A stretch of 64,000 nucleotides of DNA from Blasia pusilla (taxonomy: Eukaryota > Marchantiophyta > Marchantiopsida > Blasiales), in NCBI GenBank assembly GCA_050084515.1, contig CM114275.1, positions 2,666,001 to 2,730,000 on the forward strand. Direction: 5' to 3'. Under the pieces are notes generated by a model. That model was given only the letters and a program-made list of their open reading frames with translations. It had not been told where the DNA came from and made no database searches. The position numbers and the translations under genes are program-made. Shown piece by piece: positions 1-10,201 of the stretch; the stretch's first letter is position 1; each line of letters begins with the position of its first letter.

Positions 1-259
1 ATCGCCCTCGGGGTTGCGACTTTGGGCGAGAATCCGTCGGACGAGGTACTGAGTGGAATGTGCCGCTCTCTTATGACCAGATTGCGCTTTTTTTCTCCTT
101 TGCACGCCTATCCGAGTGACAGGCTTCTTGGTGTTGATGCAGGGAGCGAGGGCGAGCTCTTCAACCTCCGGTCGTCAAGAGGTCGCTAAAGTGGAGGATG
201 GCGCAATCGTGGATCATAAAAATGAGTACCCACTCCGATCCGCGACGAGTCAGATTCGG
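1..259 (+). pseudogene. Methyltransferase-like exon, third partial copy (copy C)
   Basis: This is the plus-strand equivalent of the catalytic block found at about 2660-2870 (-) and 27300-27568 (+). It keeps recognisable pieces such as YDQIAL and the ends KNEYPLRSAT and SQIR, followed by a GT donor (GTAAGG) at 260, but has several frameshifts and internal stops. The window edge cuts it at the motif IV position, where it reads roughly SPSGLRLW against DFPSRLRLG in copy A and DFPFGFRLW in copy B. It is a dead fragment of the second gene of the two-gene element, useful mainly for inferring the ancestral catalytic motif. Confidence 0.6.
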
Positions 260-329
260 GTAAGGCTCAATTCCTGTACTATAATTTCAATAATATTTTA
301 ATGATGTGTATAATGAGAGTCAATCTGGG

Positions 330-760
330 TTTTTTTTGTCCGTGAGCAACCCGTCGGAAGGCAATGGGTTGCTGGCTTAGAGCAGCCCATGCTCGGCTGA
401 GAGCAACCCGTCGGTTTCCGACGGGTTGCATCTTTCCCACATACACACGGAAAACCGCGGTGTACCTGCAACCCGTCGGGACCCAACGGGTTGCAGTTGC
501 TTTTGGTTTTTCCCAGTTGATTTTGGTTTTTGGATGCAACCCGTCTGATAGGGACGGGTTGCTCTCAGGCGAGCATGGGCTGCTCTAGGCCAGCAACACG
601 TCGCCTTCCGACGGGTTGCTCACGTACAAAAACAACGGAGCCCGACGGATTGTTTTAGTCCCTCATCAACCCGTCGGAAGGCGACGGGTTGGTCCGGGAC
701 AAAACAACCCGTCGGACTCCGACAAGTTGATCCAAAGTCAGTTATTGAAAATTTTCTCAA
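330..760. repeat. Cluster of 27-bp palindromic hairpin repeats (intron of copy C)
   Basis: The stretch is packed with whole and half copies of the arm GCAACCCGTCGGA and its reverse complement, for example near 401-430, 468-495, 537-562, 606-620, 667-690 and 704-731. They lie just downstream of the copy C splice donor, so this is the intron that is likewise hairpin-filled at 27610-28160 in copy B and 2266-2600 in copy A. Confidence 0.75.
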
Positions 761-769
761 GCCGACTTC

Positions 770-1075
770 TTTAGTTTCTGACATTGTTTCCAACGCGTCT
801 TTGATTCTGAGATAGACCACTCCTACGTGTCGCCGTTCGCCCGAGCACAATTTCCAGGTGTTCAAGATCCAGGATCCTGTGGATCCATGCTCATTTGGGT
901 ACAGCTTAGATAGTTTGTACAATTCCCCCCCGAGAATTTACATGTCGAGTCCCACCGCATTCCTCGGCAGTATACCTTGTACGCTCTGCAATGTGACACC
1001 CATCCAGTATCAATATCTGCTCCGTCCCCGGTAATACCATTATGGCAATCGCACATGTAGAAGGAATCCAACACG
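770..1075. pseudogene. Two opposite-facing relics of the methyltransferase-like gene
   Basis: About 780-945 on the plus strand resembles the exon that starts at 28240: it follows a TTCTGAG-type acceptor region and shares GACCACTC and the words for ARAQFPGVQDPGSCGSML, then the CAATTCCCCCCC tract. From about 1074 down to 945 the minus strand instead matches the downstream part of copy B at 28800-28905 (DIDTGWVSHCRAYKVYCRG against HIDTAWVSPCRAYKIYCRG). The two pieces abut in opposite orientation near 945, so a rearrangement breakpoint lies there. Confidence 0.5.
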
Positions 1076-1189
1076 TCTGAGAGAAGAAAAGAAGCCTACG
1101 CCTGCCTTTATGAGTTGAGGGGAAGGTGCCAAGGGAAGAAGCCCGCCAGACTGCCTCTTAAGTTGGACCAACAGGGAAAGAGTCCGATC

Positions 1190-1330
1190 AGGCAACCTGT
1201 CGGAATCAGACAGGTTGCCTGGAAGTGGTCAAAAAGTGGAAAGTTGCAAGCAGGAGAAATCTGACGGGTTGCAGTGGTCATAAAGTGAAAAGTTGCAAGC
1301 AGGAGAAATCCGATGGGTTGAAAAATAGAA
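1190..1330. repeat. Palindromic hairpin repeats
   Basis: The copy at 1192-1218 has perfect ten-base outer arms GCAACCTGTC and GACAGGTTGC, a variant of the consensus in which both arms changed together. Two ~50-bp direct repeats follow (about 1222-1270 and 1272-1320; each has gtggtcataaagtg or gtggtcaaaaagtg, then gaaagttgcaagcaggaga). Confidence 0.7.
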
Positions 1331-1549
1331 GTCCGCGGAGTACATAGACGATCACATTCAAAAAGACAAAAAATGATCAGCAAACTTTTACAAGCACCAC
1401 CATCGTTCGAAAAAATCTTCTACTTTATATCATCCGAAAAAAGCTCGGAACTGTACATTTGATCTATTCTATGAAATCTTTTGCCTCATTATAAAAAAAC
1501 TCCCTACTCCAAACGCTGCAATCAAGCTGGGTCGTTGAGTTCTTTGAAC

Positions 1550-2120
1550 TCACTCGTCATTGTCCGAGAACTCTTGCAAAATTACTTTTGGCCTTGCCCT
1601 CCCGATTTTTGGAATCGTTGGAAGTGACGATGGAGTCACTACCAAGGGTGGCTGTGGAACCGGAGCTCTCGGCTTTGGTGGAGAGTTGTACGCCCCAACG
1701 AGCCTTTCGTATCCTGCCTTTGCCTCCTTGCAAAGGTCAAACAGTTCCTGCCTTCCCTCGAGGCAGAGAATGTTCCTGCCACTCGGCCAGGCGCCTTTGA
1801 TACTTGCCCCTGAAAGTCCCACTAAGTCGAACACCAAGTCACCCGGCCTTGAGCAGAGCTCGATGAGCGTTTGCATCAGGGCTGGCGACTTTTCCCTTCC
1901 TCCTAGAAGTGGGGTACTGTCTTGCGTTTGCATCAGGGCTGGCGACTTTTTCCTTCCTCCAAGTAAGAGGGTATCGTCTTGCATGTAAATTCGGGCGGGG
2001 GGGATTGTATAAACTATCTAAGTTGTACCCACCGGAGCATGGATCCAATGGATCCAGGATCTGAAACACTTGGAAGTTGTGCTCGGGCGGAACAAAGCAC
2101 TAAACATAGGAGTGGTCCAT
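1550..2120 (-). pseudogene. Copy A C-terminal exon with SAM-binding motif I
   Basis: The exon starts after an acceptor (TTTACAG) at 2121 and opens with MDHS. The key segment is SRPGDLVFDLVGLSGASIKG followed by WPSGRNILCLEG. It has the pattern PGDxVxDxxxxSGxxxxxA-GRNxxxxE, which is the motif I signature at the C-terminal end of beta-class N4/N6 amino-methyltransferases, where the catalytic motif comes first. A stop lies just after the opening MDHSYV, and the SAM-motif frame differs from the frame of the exon start; the same frame switch in copy B suggests a short intron around the CCCCCCC tract rather than a unique mutation. A 57-bp tandem duplication precedes the motif in this copy only. Confidence 0.55.
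1868..1981 (-). repeat. 57-bp tandem duplication
   Basis: Two adjacent in-frame 19-residue units read QDDTLLLGGRKKSPALMQT and QDSTPLLGGREKSPALMQT. Copy B has one unit at the matching place (28370-28430), so the duplication arose in copy A. Confidence 0.75.
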
Positions 2121-2265
2121 CTGTAAAGAAGCAGGTTGGAACCAATGTCAGCAACAAGAAAGAGCTACTTGACCGCTGGTCTACTCTCAGTATGGTGACA
2201 CAATGTGCAACACGTCCCCAAAGAACTTCGCTTAACCCCACAGAACTTCGTTATAGTCCTAACAT

Positions 2266-2600
2266 TGGAGCAACGTGTCGGAGTCTGACGGGTTGTTTTA
2301 CAAGTGTTAGTGAGTTTTTTTGCCATGAGCAACGCGTCGGAAGCCGACAGCTTAGAGCAGCCCATGGTTGGCTAAGAGCAACCTCTCGCTTGCAGACGGG
2401 TTGCATTATTCTAGAAACACAAGGAAAAGCATAAGCACTTGCAACTTGTCCGATTCCGACAGGTTGCATTCACCCAATGGAGACTTGTGGTAAATTTGCA
2501 ACCTGTCGCTTTCAGACGGATTGCAACACCGCAGTCACCAGCTCAGACAATCCAACGAGTTGCATGTAGAGATGCAACCCGTTGGAACAAGACAAATTGT
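2266..2600. repeat. Palindromic hairpin repeats in intron of copy A
   Basis: Imperfect GCAACCCGTCGGA-type arms recur between the motif IV block and the SAM-motif exon of copy A, for example near 2272-2296, 2385-2404, 2440-2467, 2499-2525 and 2564-2590. The matching intron of copy B is also hairpin-filled, but individual hairpins do not align one to one by eye. Confidence 0.65.
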
Positions 2601-2639
2601 ATATGGATTTAGAGCCCTTACCCGGATTTGACTCGTCGC

Positions 2640-3990
2640 CGATCGGAGTGGGTACTCATTCTTGATGACCCATGATTGCGCCATCCTCTACTTCAACGAC
2701 CTCTTCACGCACTGCAGGTTGAAGAGCTTGTCCTTGCTCCTTCCAGTCAAGACCAAGAAAGTGCCCCTGTCACTGAGATAAGCGTCTGCAAAGGAAAACA
2801 TGAGCGCGATCTGGTCATAGGTAAGAGGGACATTCCAGTCTGGGACACTGTCAGACGGATTCTCGTCCCCTAAGCGCAACCTTGAGGGAAAATCAGCAAC
2901 GAGGAGATCCACTGCCACCTCCTCGACCTCCCCATGGACCGTCCAGGGAGCGTGCCCGTTTCGTTGAAGCTTCCGTCCCAGCATTGTCAATTTGTCGATG
3001 GCAGGTGTTGACTCTTGGGAACTGAAACTTTGCAGCTCATCCAGAAGATTCGTGCAGTGAATGATGACGCTTGTCTGGATCGTTGTTTCTCTATGTCTTC
3101 CCAAGGATGATGGAGTGTATTCCACATCCTGGTCTCCTCCCTGGGACAAACATGGCGCCTCTTGCTTCCGCTTTTCCCGAGTCTGCGGTCGACTTGTTGG
3201 GGTCTCTATAACCTCGGACTCTCGTGGAGTTTTCTTGGCGGAGGACCTGGTCCGGCCCTCTCTCCCCGCTCGCTTGGAAGATTCCGCCTCTCGCCTTGAA
3301 TTCTTAGCCTCTTTTTTGGAAGACTCGGCCTCGGAATTCTTTGATCCCTCGCTTTGCTGACCAGACCAGAGATTTGTCCTTGGCGGTGACGACCTTGGAC
3401 ACCAACTCCATTGTCTCGAGGGCTTGCTCCTCCGCATCTCCTTCGAAAAAGTCTCTGGGCTGCACAAAAATCAGGATGTCGTCCCTACCTACGGCCATTG
3501 CATTATACACCCGTCAAAGATTGTTTTCGGTGATGTCCTCGGGGTCGTCAAAGTCCAGCCAGATCAGGCAATTCTCCACCTCCTAGTCGGACATGCTTTG
3601 AGCCATCTCCATGTTGTACATGGAAAATGCCTCTCCATCAGGCGGAGAAGCCCAAAATTTGCAGGTTGCCAGTATTTTTTGCCATGTACGTGCATTCTTA
3701 CAATGGATGAGTAGCTGAACACCTTTCGTTGGGCAGCTCTTTGTCGAGATGCATCGGCCACGTGCTTCTGAAGATCTCGCTTCTTCTTTGCGAAATCCCT
3801 TTTCTTCGCCTCTATTTCTTCATCCATGTCTGCCTGAGGGAGGATGTGATCCTTGAACATCGTCCTGAAGCCTGGGTTTTTCATGGGCTTGTCCCGGATG
3901 TCATCAAGCCAAAGTTTGAAATCTTCAACACTCTCCAGGTTTGCTTCCTCCAGAACAAGCTCTATTATTTTCAGCTCCGCTTGGAGACCC
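2640..3990 (-). pseudogene. Copy A block with degenerate methyltransferase motif IV
   Basis: The 2688-3467 reading frame (259 residues, no stop) contains a charged Ser/Lys/Glu-rich segment, then VDLLVADFPSRLRL, then YDQIALMFSFADAYLSDRGT and FLVLTG. That is the layout hydrophobic strand - DxPx - helix - L-x-x-x-G - hydrophobic strand seen around motif IV (D/S-P-P-Y/W) of amino-methyltransferases, and it precedes the SAM motif as in the beta class. The tetrapeptide is DFPS here rather than DPPY, so catalysis is doubtful. This is the least damaged copy of the block: copy B has a two-base deletion just after the motif. The 3564-4019 frame upstream supplies a further lysine/glutamate-rich coiled region (KKRDFAKKKRDLQKHV). 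Confidence 0.5.
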
Positions 3991-4019
3991 ACGAGCATGG
4001 ACTTCCCGAGAAGTTGCAA

Positions 4020-4680
4020 CGCGTCCTAGAATGACCATTCATGGAGCCAGTGGGAGATCACTGGATTAGAGACACCCGGAGGATGGTGTGCCGCCCTCTT
4101 TTGGGCCTCTTTGCCCTCGAGACTGATTTTCATTAGTCGGATTCTCCTAAATTCCGAGATTCTAGACAAGGCAAATCTATGGATGCGGTCGAGAGACACT
4201 TTCTCCCCAATCCGACCCTGGGAATCTTCATCCCTCTTCCGCTGGCATTTGATTATCGCCTTCAGCTCCTTGTAGAAATCGAGGCCAATTTCGGGGTTGA
4301 GAATGGCAATGTAGCGCTGCATCTTGCTTGCAGTGTACTTCGTAGCTGTAGATACTCCTGATTGGATGAACTTAGCACCCTTAGATGTAGACACGTTCTC
4401 CCTCTGCTCCAGCTCCAATGAAGCGCTCTTCTTGGTGGCATGTATCTTTGACCAGCAAAGGATTGTCACGGCTGCATCTTGGGAAATTAATGTATTTGCC
4501 CAAGTCTTTTTTTTTTATTTGAGCCCCCTTTGCCAGCATCTCATTTACAAGAGCGTTGCCCAAGAACCCCTTGTACACTGTCGGGTGCGTCGTTAGCACT
4601 TTCTTCACCCAGTCGCAATCCTGGATCCAGTGGTGGGTGACGTTCCCCTTGGATACAATCCTGCACATCCAAACACACTA
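4020..4680 (-). pseudogene. Copy A block starting THHWIQDCDWVKKVL
   Basis: Two overlapping frames (4668-4381 and 4469-4026) carry segments conserved with copy B at 25724-26262, including YKGFLGN, LVNEMLAKGAQ, YIAILNPE, QRKRDEDSQGRI, EKVSLDRIHRFALS and EFRRIRLMKIS. A frameshift separates the two halves. I do not recognise a domain; the block may be DNA- or protein-binding. It starts directly after a hairpin-filled intron. Confidence 0.5.
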
Positions 4681-4704
4681 TAAGAATTTTTGCAAGCTAC
4701 ATGG

Positions 4705-5170
4705 GTTCCTACAACCTGTCAGACTCCGACAGGTCGCTACACCTCATGGTCAAAATGGTAGCTAAGAGCCAAATATTGCAACCCATCGGAGTCCGACGGA
4801 TTGCATTCAGATTAGTGATTGCCTAGTTACAACCCGTCAGAGTTCGACGGGTTTTCAGATGATTTGTATTCAGAGAGTGGTTTCCGCGGAAAAAGTGAAC
4901 ATATCAACCCGTCCGAGTTCGACAGGTTGCGCAATTTCAAGTAAAGCAGCAATTTGATGCCAAAAATCAAGCTCCCCTACTCCGATCACCTACCCATGGC
5001 GGCGAATGCAACCCGTCAGAGTCCGACGAGTTGCTTTCGGCCAAAAACATCCTAAAAAAAGCGGCCAATGAAGCAACTTGTCGGACTCCGATGAGTTGCT
5101 TTAAGGCATCCGATGTTTTGTTACCACTAGTTAAACAACTCGTCGGAGTTCGACGGTTTGCAGCAATCAA
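4705..5170. repeat. Palindromic hairpin repeats in intron of copy A
   Basis: At least six full or nearly full palindromes lie here, for example around 4711-4736, 4779-4805, 4831-4855, 4905-4930, 5008-5034, 5073-5099 and 5134-5160. Their arms match GCAACCCGTCGGA with one to three changes. The cluster fits between two conserved coding blocks and ends at the splice donor near 5192. Confidence 0.75.
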
Positions 5171-5191
5171 AATAAAGGAAGAGGAAACTTA

Positions 5192-5810
5192 CGTGTTCAT
5201 GGCATGCATGACCATTTCCACCGTCGCCATGTGCAGAGGGTATGGATTAAGCACGACTGCCTTCACGCAAAAATGCGCCTCCAAGAATTTTTACGCTCCT
5301 CTGCAAACAGGGTCCACGCCATAAACCTGTGGTTTCCATCCTAGATGAAGAAATACAGGTTCCGCATCTAACTAAATTCCGTCCCCTCAATCGCTCTTCT
5401 GGATTCCTGATCTCTCATCCTCCAAAATGTGTCGAGCGCTTCCAAGTCCTCCTCCGTCACCAACGCTTGGGTTCCATGTTGATCGTAAGGCTGAACATAG
5501 AACGGAGTGAAGCTATCGACGTAGGATGTTGTCGCTGCCGACTGTTTTAGCTTCGCAATATCCTTGTCAGACTAAATTTCTTGGACGTACTCCATTGTCC
5601 GCAATTGGGAAAGTGGAATTCTCGGGGCGTTCTGGCCCTCCATCAGTGCTATCTGCTTTACAACCTGTCACAACGGGGACAAAGTCAATAAACTACACTG
5701 AATTTCCAATGAATTGCAACATGGGCCTTCACATAACTCAAAGATCAAAGATCGTTTCTTACCCGCTCAAAGATTGGGTCGATGTCTTGGCGTGCCAACT
5801 GCTCTAGGAC
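5192..5810 (-). pseudogene. Copy A middle blocks
   Basis: The minus strand of 5810-5330 aligns with 24351-24690 of copy B (shared segments FYVQPYDEHGTQ, LEALDTFW, RDHEFGRAIEGTQF and FFIWDG in copy B are broken across frames here). A further block, 5320-5192, reads FLEAHFCVKAVVLNPYPLHM and MVMHAMNT before a GTAAGT donor; copy B lacks it. No domain recognised. Confidence 0.4.
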
Positions 5811-6401
5811 AGGAGCTGGCAAGTCCACTCAAAACTTGTCGATCCGATAGAGGTTGATTTCTTCCTCCGGGCTCAGAGATGAGGAAGACTGCTCTCATGC
5901 TTCTTCAGAGATGTCCACCATCTCCACGCTGGCGGTCCTCATGACCTCATTGTCCGTCACTTGAACTTCGGCCGTTTCCTCAGCCAATTTAATATTGATA
6001 GTGTCCCCAGACTTCATCGGGGACATTTCCTGCATCTCAACACTTTCGGTTGGACGGGCCGGGCTTTCTTCAATGGCAATCGCTTTTTCCCTTCAAGCTT
6101 TTTCCAATTCTGCTCTCCTCACCGATGTGTCCAGGCGCTTCTTTTCACACTTTTCCTCGGCTATCCTTTTCTTCAAGGCCTGCGACGCCTCAGCCTCTGC
6201 GTTCTGTTTTTCGAGCACCTCCAAAACACGTTTTGCAAGAAGCTCCTGCCTGTGCATATCCGCTTCCCTTTTCCGCTCCTCGATCTCTTGGTGCCTTATC
6301 TCATTGGCCAAACGAGGTCCCGGAGATGGTGACGCAGGAGTCCTCATGGACTTGGGAATGAAGCCCCCAGCCTTGCTTGCTTGAGATTTTTTCCTCGTCA
6401 T
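5811..6401 (-). pseudogene. Copy A N-terminal coiled-coil exon
   Basis: An ATG at 6401 opens MTRKKSQASKAGGF, followed by a TPASPSPGPRLANEIR linker and a long Glu/Lys/Arg heptad-like stretch (QEIEERKREADMHRQELL and onward), matching copy B from its ATG at 23635. The frame breaks at about 6093, where copy B continues. Such a segment would form a coiled coil; its partner is unknown. Confidence 0.6.
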
Positions 6402-6699
6402 TTTTCCCGAAAATGCCTCCTTCTTGACAACGAAGTTACTTTCTGTGCACGATGAGTCGCCTTAATGAGTCCCTCAAATCGTCTCGCGATGAGTCTCGTG
6501 ATGAGTCGCCATGTAAAGCGCCCCTTGGTATCTAGTCATTTGCTATGCAAAAGAGCAATCAAAATCGCGAAACGAAAAACCAGAAATGAGCGAACCCTTG
6601 CCTATTTACACTTTTCAAGCCGTTGGGCTGATCGTTGGGTCGCACCGTCGTTCTGACGGCGACTTGTCGACCGTTATGGAAGTCTGGACGTGGAAACCA

Positions 6700-7430
6700 C
6701 CAACCCGACGGTCTCCGACGGGTTGCACGCTTCCCACGAGTTGCAAGCATCCGTCCTCCTCGGGTTAAAAAGCCGAGCTATCCTGGAAACCCATCAGGGA
6801 CCGACAGATTACGCACCCCCACCCTCTTGGGGCAAGAACGCGAGGTACCCGCGCAACCCCTCGGAGACCGGGGGGTTGCATGCTTACCTCATCTTGGGAT
6901 AACAAGGCGGGATACCCGCGCAACTTGTCAGAGGCCGATGGGTTGCACGCTTCCTTCATGTAAGCGTTACAAGGCGAGGCACTTGCGCAACCCGTCGGAG
7001 GCCGACGGGTTGCACGCTTCCCTCATCTTGGGGTAATAGGCAAGGTACATGGGCAACCCGTCGGTTACCAAAATTTTGCACGCTTTTCTATCCCTCGGGT
7101 AACAATGTGACAACACATAGTTCCGAGGCAACCCCTTGCAAATCCGACGGGTCACAAGGTCTACCCAGAGTTGGACAATCCCATAACAGTCCCCAACGAT
7201 TGGTTGCCTTAGCAAATGCAAGCGATGTCTCGTGTTTGATGCTAGCAAAATCAACTCAAAAGACCATTGGTCGGCAAGAAGGGGGTACCAACCCAAGGGA
7301 CTCCGATGGGTTCCAACTTGCATTCGGACACGGAAACAAAAAAACGTAATTGGGTGCTTCGCAACCCACGTCTTTGATTCCCAAATTCTGCAACCCATTG
7401 GACTCCAACATGTTGCAACAGAATTGAGTC
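6700..7430. repeat. Minisatellite plus palindromes in the divergent spacer of copy A
   Basis: Units of about 60-65 bp recur from about 6750 to 7080. Each combines a GCAACCCGTCGG-type palindrome, the words TTGCACGCTTCC or TTGCATGCTTAC, and CATCTTGGGGTAA, then GGCGAGGTACCCGC. The best palindrome is 6987-7013: twelve-base perfect arms around AGG. The same unit in inverse orientation forms the spacer of copy B (22940-23215), so it is an inherited part of the element lying between its two divergent genes. Confidence 0.75.
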
Positions 7431-7494
7431 CATCCTATCAGACAATCTCACCTACCAAACTTCATCTTGTCAGTCAAATTCTGTCAAGAGAATC

Positions 7495-7575
7495 TGAGTC
7501 CCTATTCTCATTCTCATTCTCATACCCATTCCCATTCCCATTCTTATCCTCATTCTTATTCTCAGTCTCCTCCCG
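7495..7575 (+). repeat. CATTCT/TCTCATTC pyrimidine-rich tract before the transposase start
   Basis: Repeats of ATTCTC, ATTCCC and ATTCTT run up to about 25 bases before the ATG at 7592, likely as the 5' leader or promoter-proximal part of the transposase gene. Copy B is truncated or diverged at the matching position, so I cannot test conservation. Confidence 0.45.
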
Positions 7576-9570
7576 GTGGAATCTTCTTGGAATGGATAAT
7601 TATGTGAAGCTCACTTGTGGCAGTCATCTAGCGGCCCTTCCTCAATCAAAAATCATTCGACTGCAAGCTCGTGAGTCTTTATACCAGTGGATAAAAATTT
7701 TCTCTCAGTTCGATTTCTTCTCCAAATTGGAACCATCTTTGTGTCCAAGGATGTTAGGGTGGACGGTACGGAGGACATAATAGGTGAGACAATCCAACCA
7801 CTGATTGTAGACCGTAAAGTATGGAATCTCCTACCTCTAGCAAATGGTCAATACAGAGTTTACGGCTTGCCTCTGAATTGCTCAGTTTCCCAAGTAGACG
7901 GTCGAGAATTTTCTAGTGCACCGAGCTCTACGTTTGCAACTCCTAGCTCCGTAGATCCGGCATGGACTCCAACTTCACACGTTCGTTACAATGTTGTACT
8001 TCTTGAAGACATTCCGGATGTTGTCAACCTCAGTGGATCTGTCGGACACCAACCAAGCCCTCTGTCCGCCTACTCGTTCCTCTTGCGAGTATTAGGAAAT
8101 AGTTTGCTATCGTCTCTGGCCTTGAAAATGTTCAAGCACATTCTTGTCGTCGAGTTTCCGCCCACGTACGATGGTAATTTCATTTTTGAGTTGCCTCCAC
8201 TTGTTGCTCTTGCTCAAAAGAATGATGGAGGATGCTTGAAGGGTATGGACAGAAAGTCTGATTGTTATCGATGGTATAGGCTTCAACGTACTAGTGCTTC
8301 AATTCCATATGGTCCTTGGATTTTCTCCCGTCGCCAATGCGTGGAGCCTTGGAGTGTAGAAGTCCAGCATGCCTGTGTCTAGAGCGCAATGGGCGGGTCA
8401 ATACGTAGCAATTCCCCCCCAAGAATGCAGAAACTCCATATGAGGTCGGTGCCACTATACCGCCGGGAGGCCATCAATGTCCTCATTGTCAAGTATCCCC
8501 TTTCTGCGTTGGGGCGTGTCCTGCATACATATTTTTGATTGTCCATGACTTGGGTTCCACGTCAGAGTACACAAGGCTGGCAGTTCATGTTGGCTCCCAC
8601 ACTCATCCTGTGACCGATGCAATTCAGAGACACATCAAGGAGGATGTGGTGAAGAAAGTGGCCGAGATCTACACAAACTCTTCGGGTTCAAAGCCCACAG
8701 TGATCAAGTTAACAACAACATCACAAATTTGTGAACAATCGCTTGGAATCCCTGGATAGGGCGAGATCACGGCTGCTGAGGAGAAACAACTCTAGGAAAA
8801 TCTCGCATTTCTCGCTGATCCTGAATGCTTCGGAAATTTTCTGCGTCAAATACGGGTACTGGATGGAAAGACGGCCGAAATAGATGCAATTGCCATAATC
8901 AAGGCCAACTCCATATTTCCATTCATTCAGAGATGGCAATTCATGGGCCAGGGAGGCGAAGGATCCAAGGCCTATGTCTTCAAAATGTCAACGACAAGTC
9001 CGTTGGCCTCGATCTTATAGATCGAATGAGGGAAGGGGAAGATCTTTACGGCTGCTGGGTAAGCTTTGATATTTGCTACAGAGTGCTGAACGGATGGTTG
9101 ACAATGGGTGCTCACGTTTATGACTGTGTGGAGAAGGGACTTAAAACTATATTTGGCAGTTTGAAGATGTGTTGGTTACTCTTATTGGAGGTGGTGAAGG
9201 AAAACAAAAGGCCACCTCCGGAAATTTATGGGTTCATGGCGGACAATGCACAACCTGGGTGGATTGCTATCAGGGAAGTGTTCTGGGGTGAAGAGGTCAA
9301 CCGGAGAGGGAAAGGTCGGATGCTTTCCATTGGCAACAGTCTGTGACCCGGTACACCAAATCTTGCATCAAGAAGAATAAAAGGACAAAGCATGTCACTC
9401 TACTCCAACGCTACAAGGACAACAAAACCTTGAAACAGGCCATGGAATGCCAAGAAGAACTTCATGGGTGGTGGAGGAAACATGCAATTGAGGGGAAGTA
9501 CAAAGAGTTATGCTCTTGGCTGAGTTGGTGGACTGTGCGAATGAGACAATGGGGAAACTCCATGCGGGAG

Positions 9571-10023
9571 GTGAGTTCACTAATTTGTCTCGTCGAGCTC
9601 ACGCTGAAAATTGTTTGAAGAGTTGCAGCTAAAGTTGAGAAGCGTGGGCACTATAGGGATTTCAAACCGAAAAAACCAACCAACTTGTCCGATGCGACAG
9701 GTTGCATGAGTGTTCAACCCGTCGCTAACCGACGGGTTGTCTGAGTGTGCAACCAGTCGGAAACCGAGAGGTTGCAAGTTGCATGGCCAAATTTACTTGC
9801 AACCCGTTGGAATCAAATGGGTTGACGGGTTGCTTGAGTGTGCAACCAGTCGAAAAAGGACGCCTTGCAAGTCACATGGCCAAATTTACTTGCAACCCGT
9901 CGGAATCGGACGGGTTGCACTAGGTGGTTCCTGGGTGTCGCAACACGTCAGGAACCGAGAGGTAGCTTATTTCTTTGACTTCAGAGCTATTTTCGTTCCC
10001 TTCTCACATTAGGGTCGTTGCAG
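9571..10023 (+). other. Transposase intron filled with hairpin palindromes
   Basis: The boundaries are GTGAGT at 9571 and CAG at 10021-10023; splicing keeps the frame (MRE then GLNIH). The intron contains palindromes and half-palindromes at about 9683-9706, 9715-9740, 9750-9774, 9800-9825 and 9894-9921, and a duplicated segment (TTGCAAGT..CATGGCCAAATTTACTTGCAACCCGT at about 9773-9808 and 9868-9902). It ends with a pyrimidine-rich TTCTTTGACTTC..TTCCCTTCTCAC stretch. Confidence 0.65.
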
Positions 10024-10191
10024 GGATTGAACATTCATGAAAATGCCCTCTGCCCCAACACAAGTGGAGCAGAAAGTGTTCATTCCGCCTGGAGGTCATC
10101 ACAAGCATGCCAAAGAATTTCACTTGTGGAGGCATGCCAACAAGAGGCAGTAAGAGCAATGCTGATCTGCATGAGATCCCATATCTTCCTC

Positions 10192-10199
10192 ACAAAAGG
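10192..10199 (+). repeat. Candidate target-site duplication, left copy (ACAAAAGG)
   Basis: The same eight bases occur at 19961-19968 on the other side of the retrotransposon. Joining left to right at this octamer reads FLTKG then RGPSIYELY, which restores a continuous transposase frame. Eight bases is longer than the usual 4-6 bp for Ty3/Gypsy and a few extra bases lie between octamer and element on both sides, so the exact boundary is uncertain. Confidence 0.5.
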
Positions 10200-10201
10200 C
10201 A

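Larger units (their letters stand above)
1550..6401 (-). pseudogene. Methyltransferase-like gene of the two-gene element, copy A (degenerate)
   Basis: A multi-exon gene on the minus strand, recognised because its blocks align in order with the plus-strand copy B at 23635-28750. In order: a coiled-coil N-terminus from the ATG at 6401; a middle block (about 5800-5330); a short block (about 5320-5192) ending in a GTAAGT-type donor; a hairpin-filled intron (5191-4690); a block beginning THHWIQDCDWVKKVL (4665-4020); the block with the supposed motif IV (about 3990-2640); a second hairpin intron (2600-2266); and the SAM-motif exon (2120-1550). Frameshifts and stops interrupt several blocks, so this copy cannot make the full protein. 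The gene runs divergently from the transposase at 7592. No host function is implied; it is element cargo. The methyltransferase reading is an inference from motif pattern and order and needs a profile search. Confidence 0.6.
7592..10199 (+). pseudogene. MULE-like transposase gene of copy A, 5' part (split by a retrotransposon)
   Basis: The ATG at 7592 follows a pyrimidine-rich leader. The N-terminal part reads on in two overlapping frames (7592-7780, 7687-8382). It is followed by a C-x-x-C-containing region (GGHQCPHCQ, SPFCVGACPA) and then VHDLGSTSEYTRLAVHVGSH with THPVTDAIQRHIKEDV, the stretch most like plant MULE-type proteins. Two in-frame stops and frame changes follow near 8760-8800 and 9020. 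Further conserved segments are GWLTMGAHVYD, FMADNAQPGWIAIREVFW, QAMECQEELHGWW and CSWLSWWTVRMRQW, all shared with copy B. An intron runs 9571-10023 (GTGAGT...GTTGCAG), after which GLNIHENALCPNTSGAESVH continues to 10199. The gene is interrupted there by the retrotransposon and resumes at 19961. The MULE assignment is from this pattern plus the SWIM finger downstream. Confidence 0.65.

Noticed and set aside
1560-1988. 142-residue plus-strand frame
   Set aside because: It is antisense to the SAM-motif exon of copy A and has no domain; the minus strand is supported by homology with copy B.
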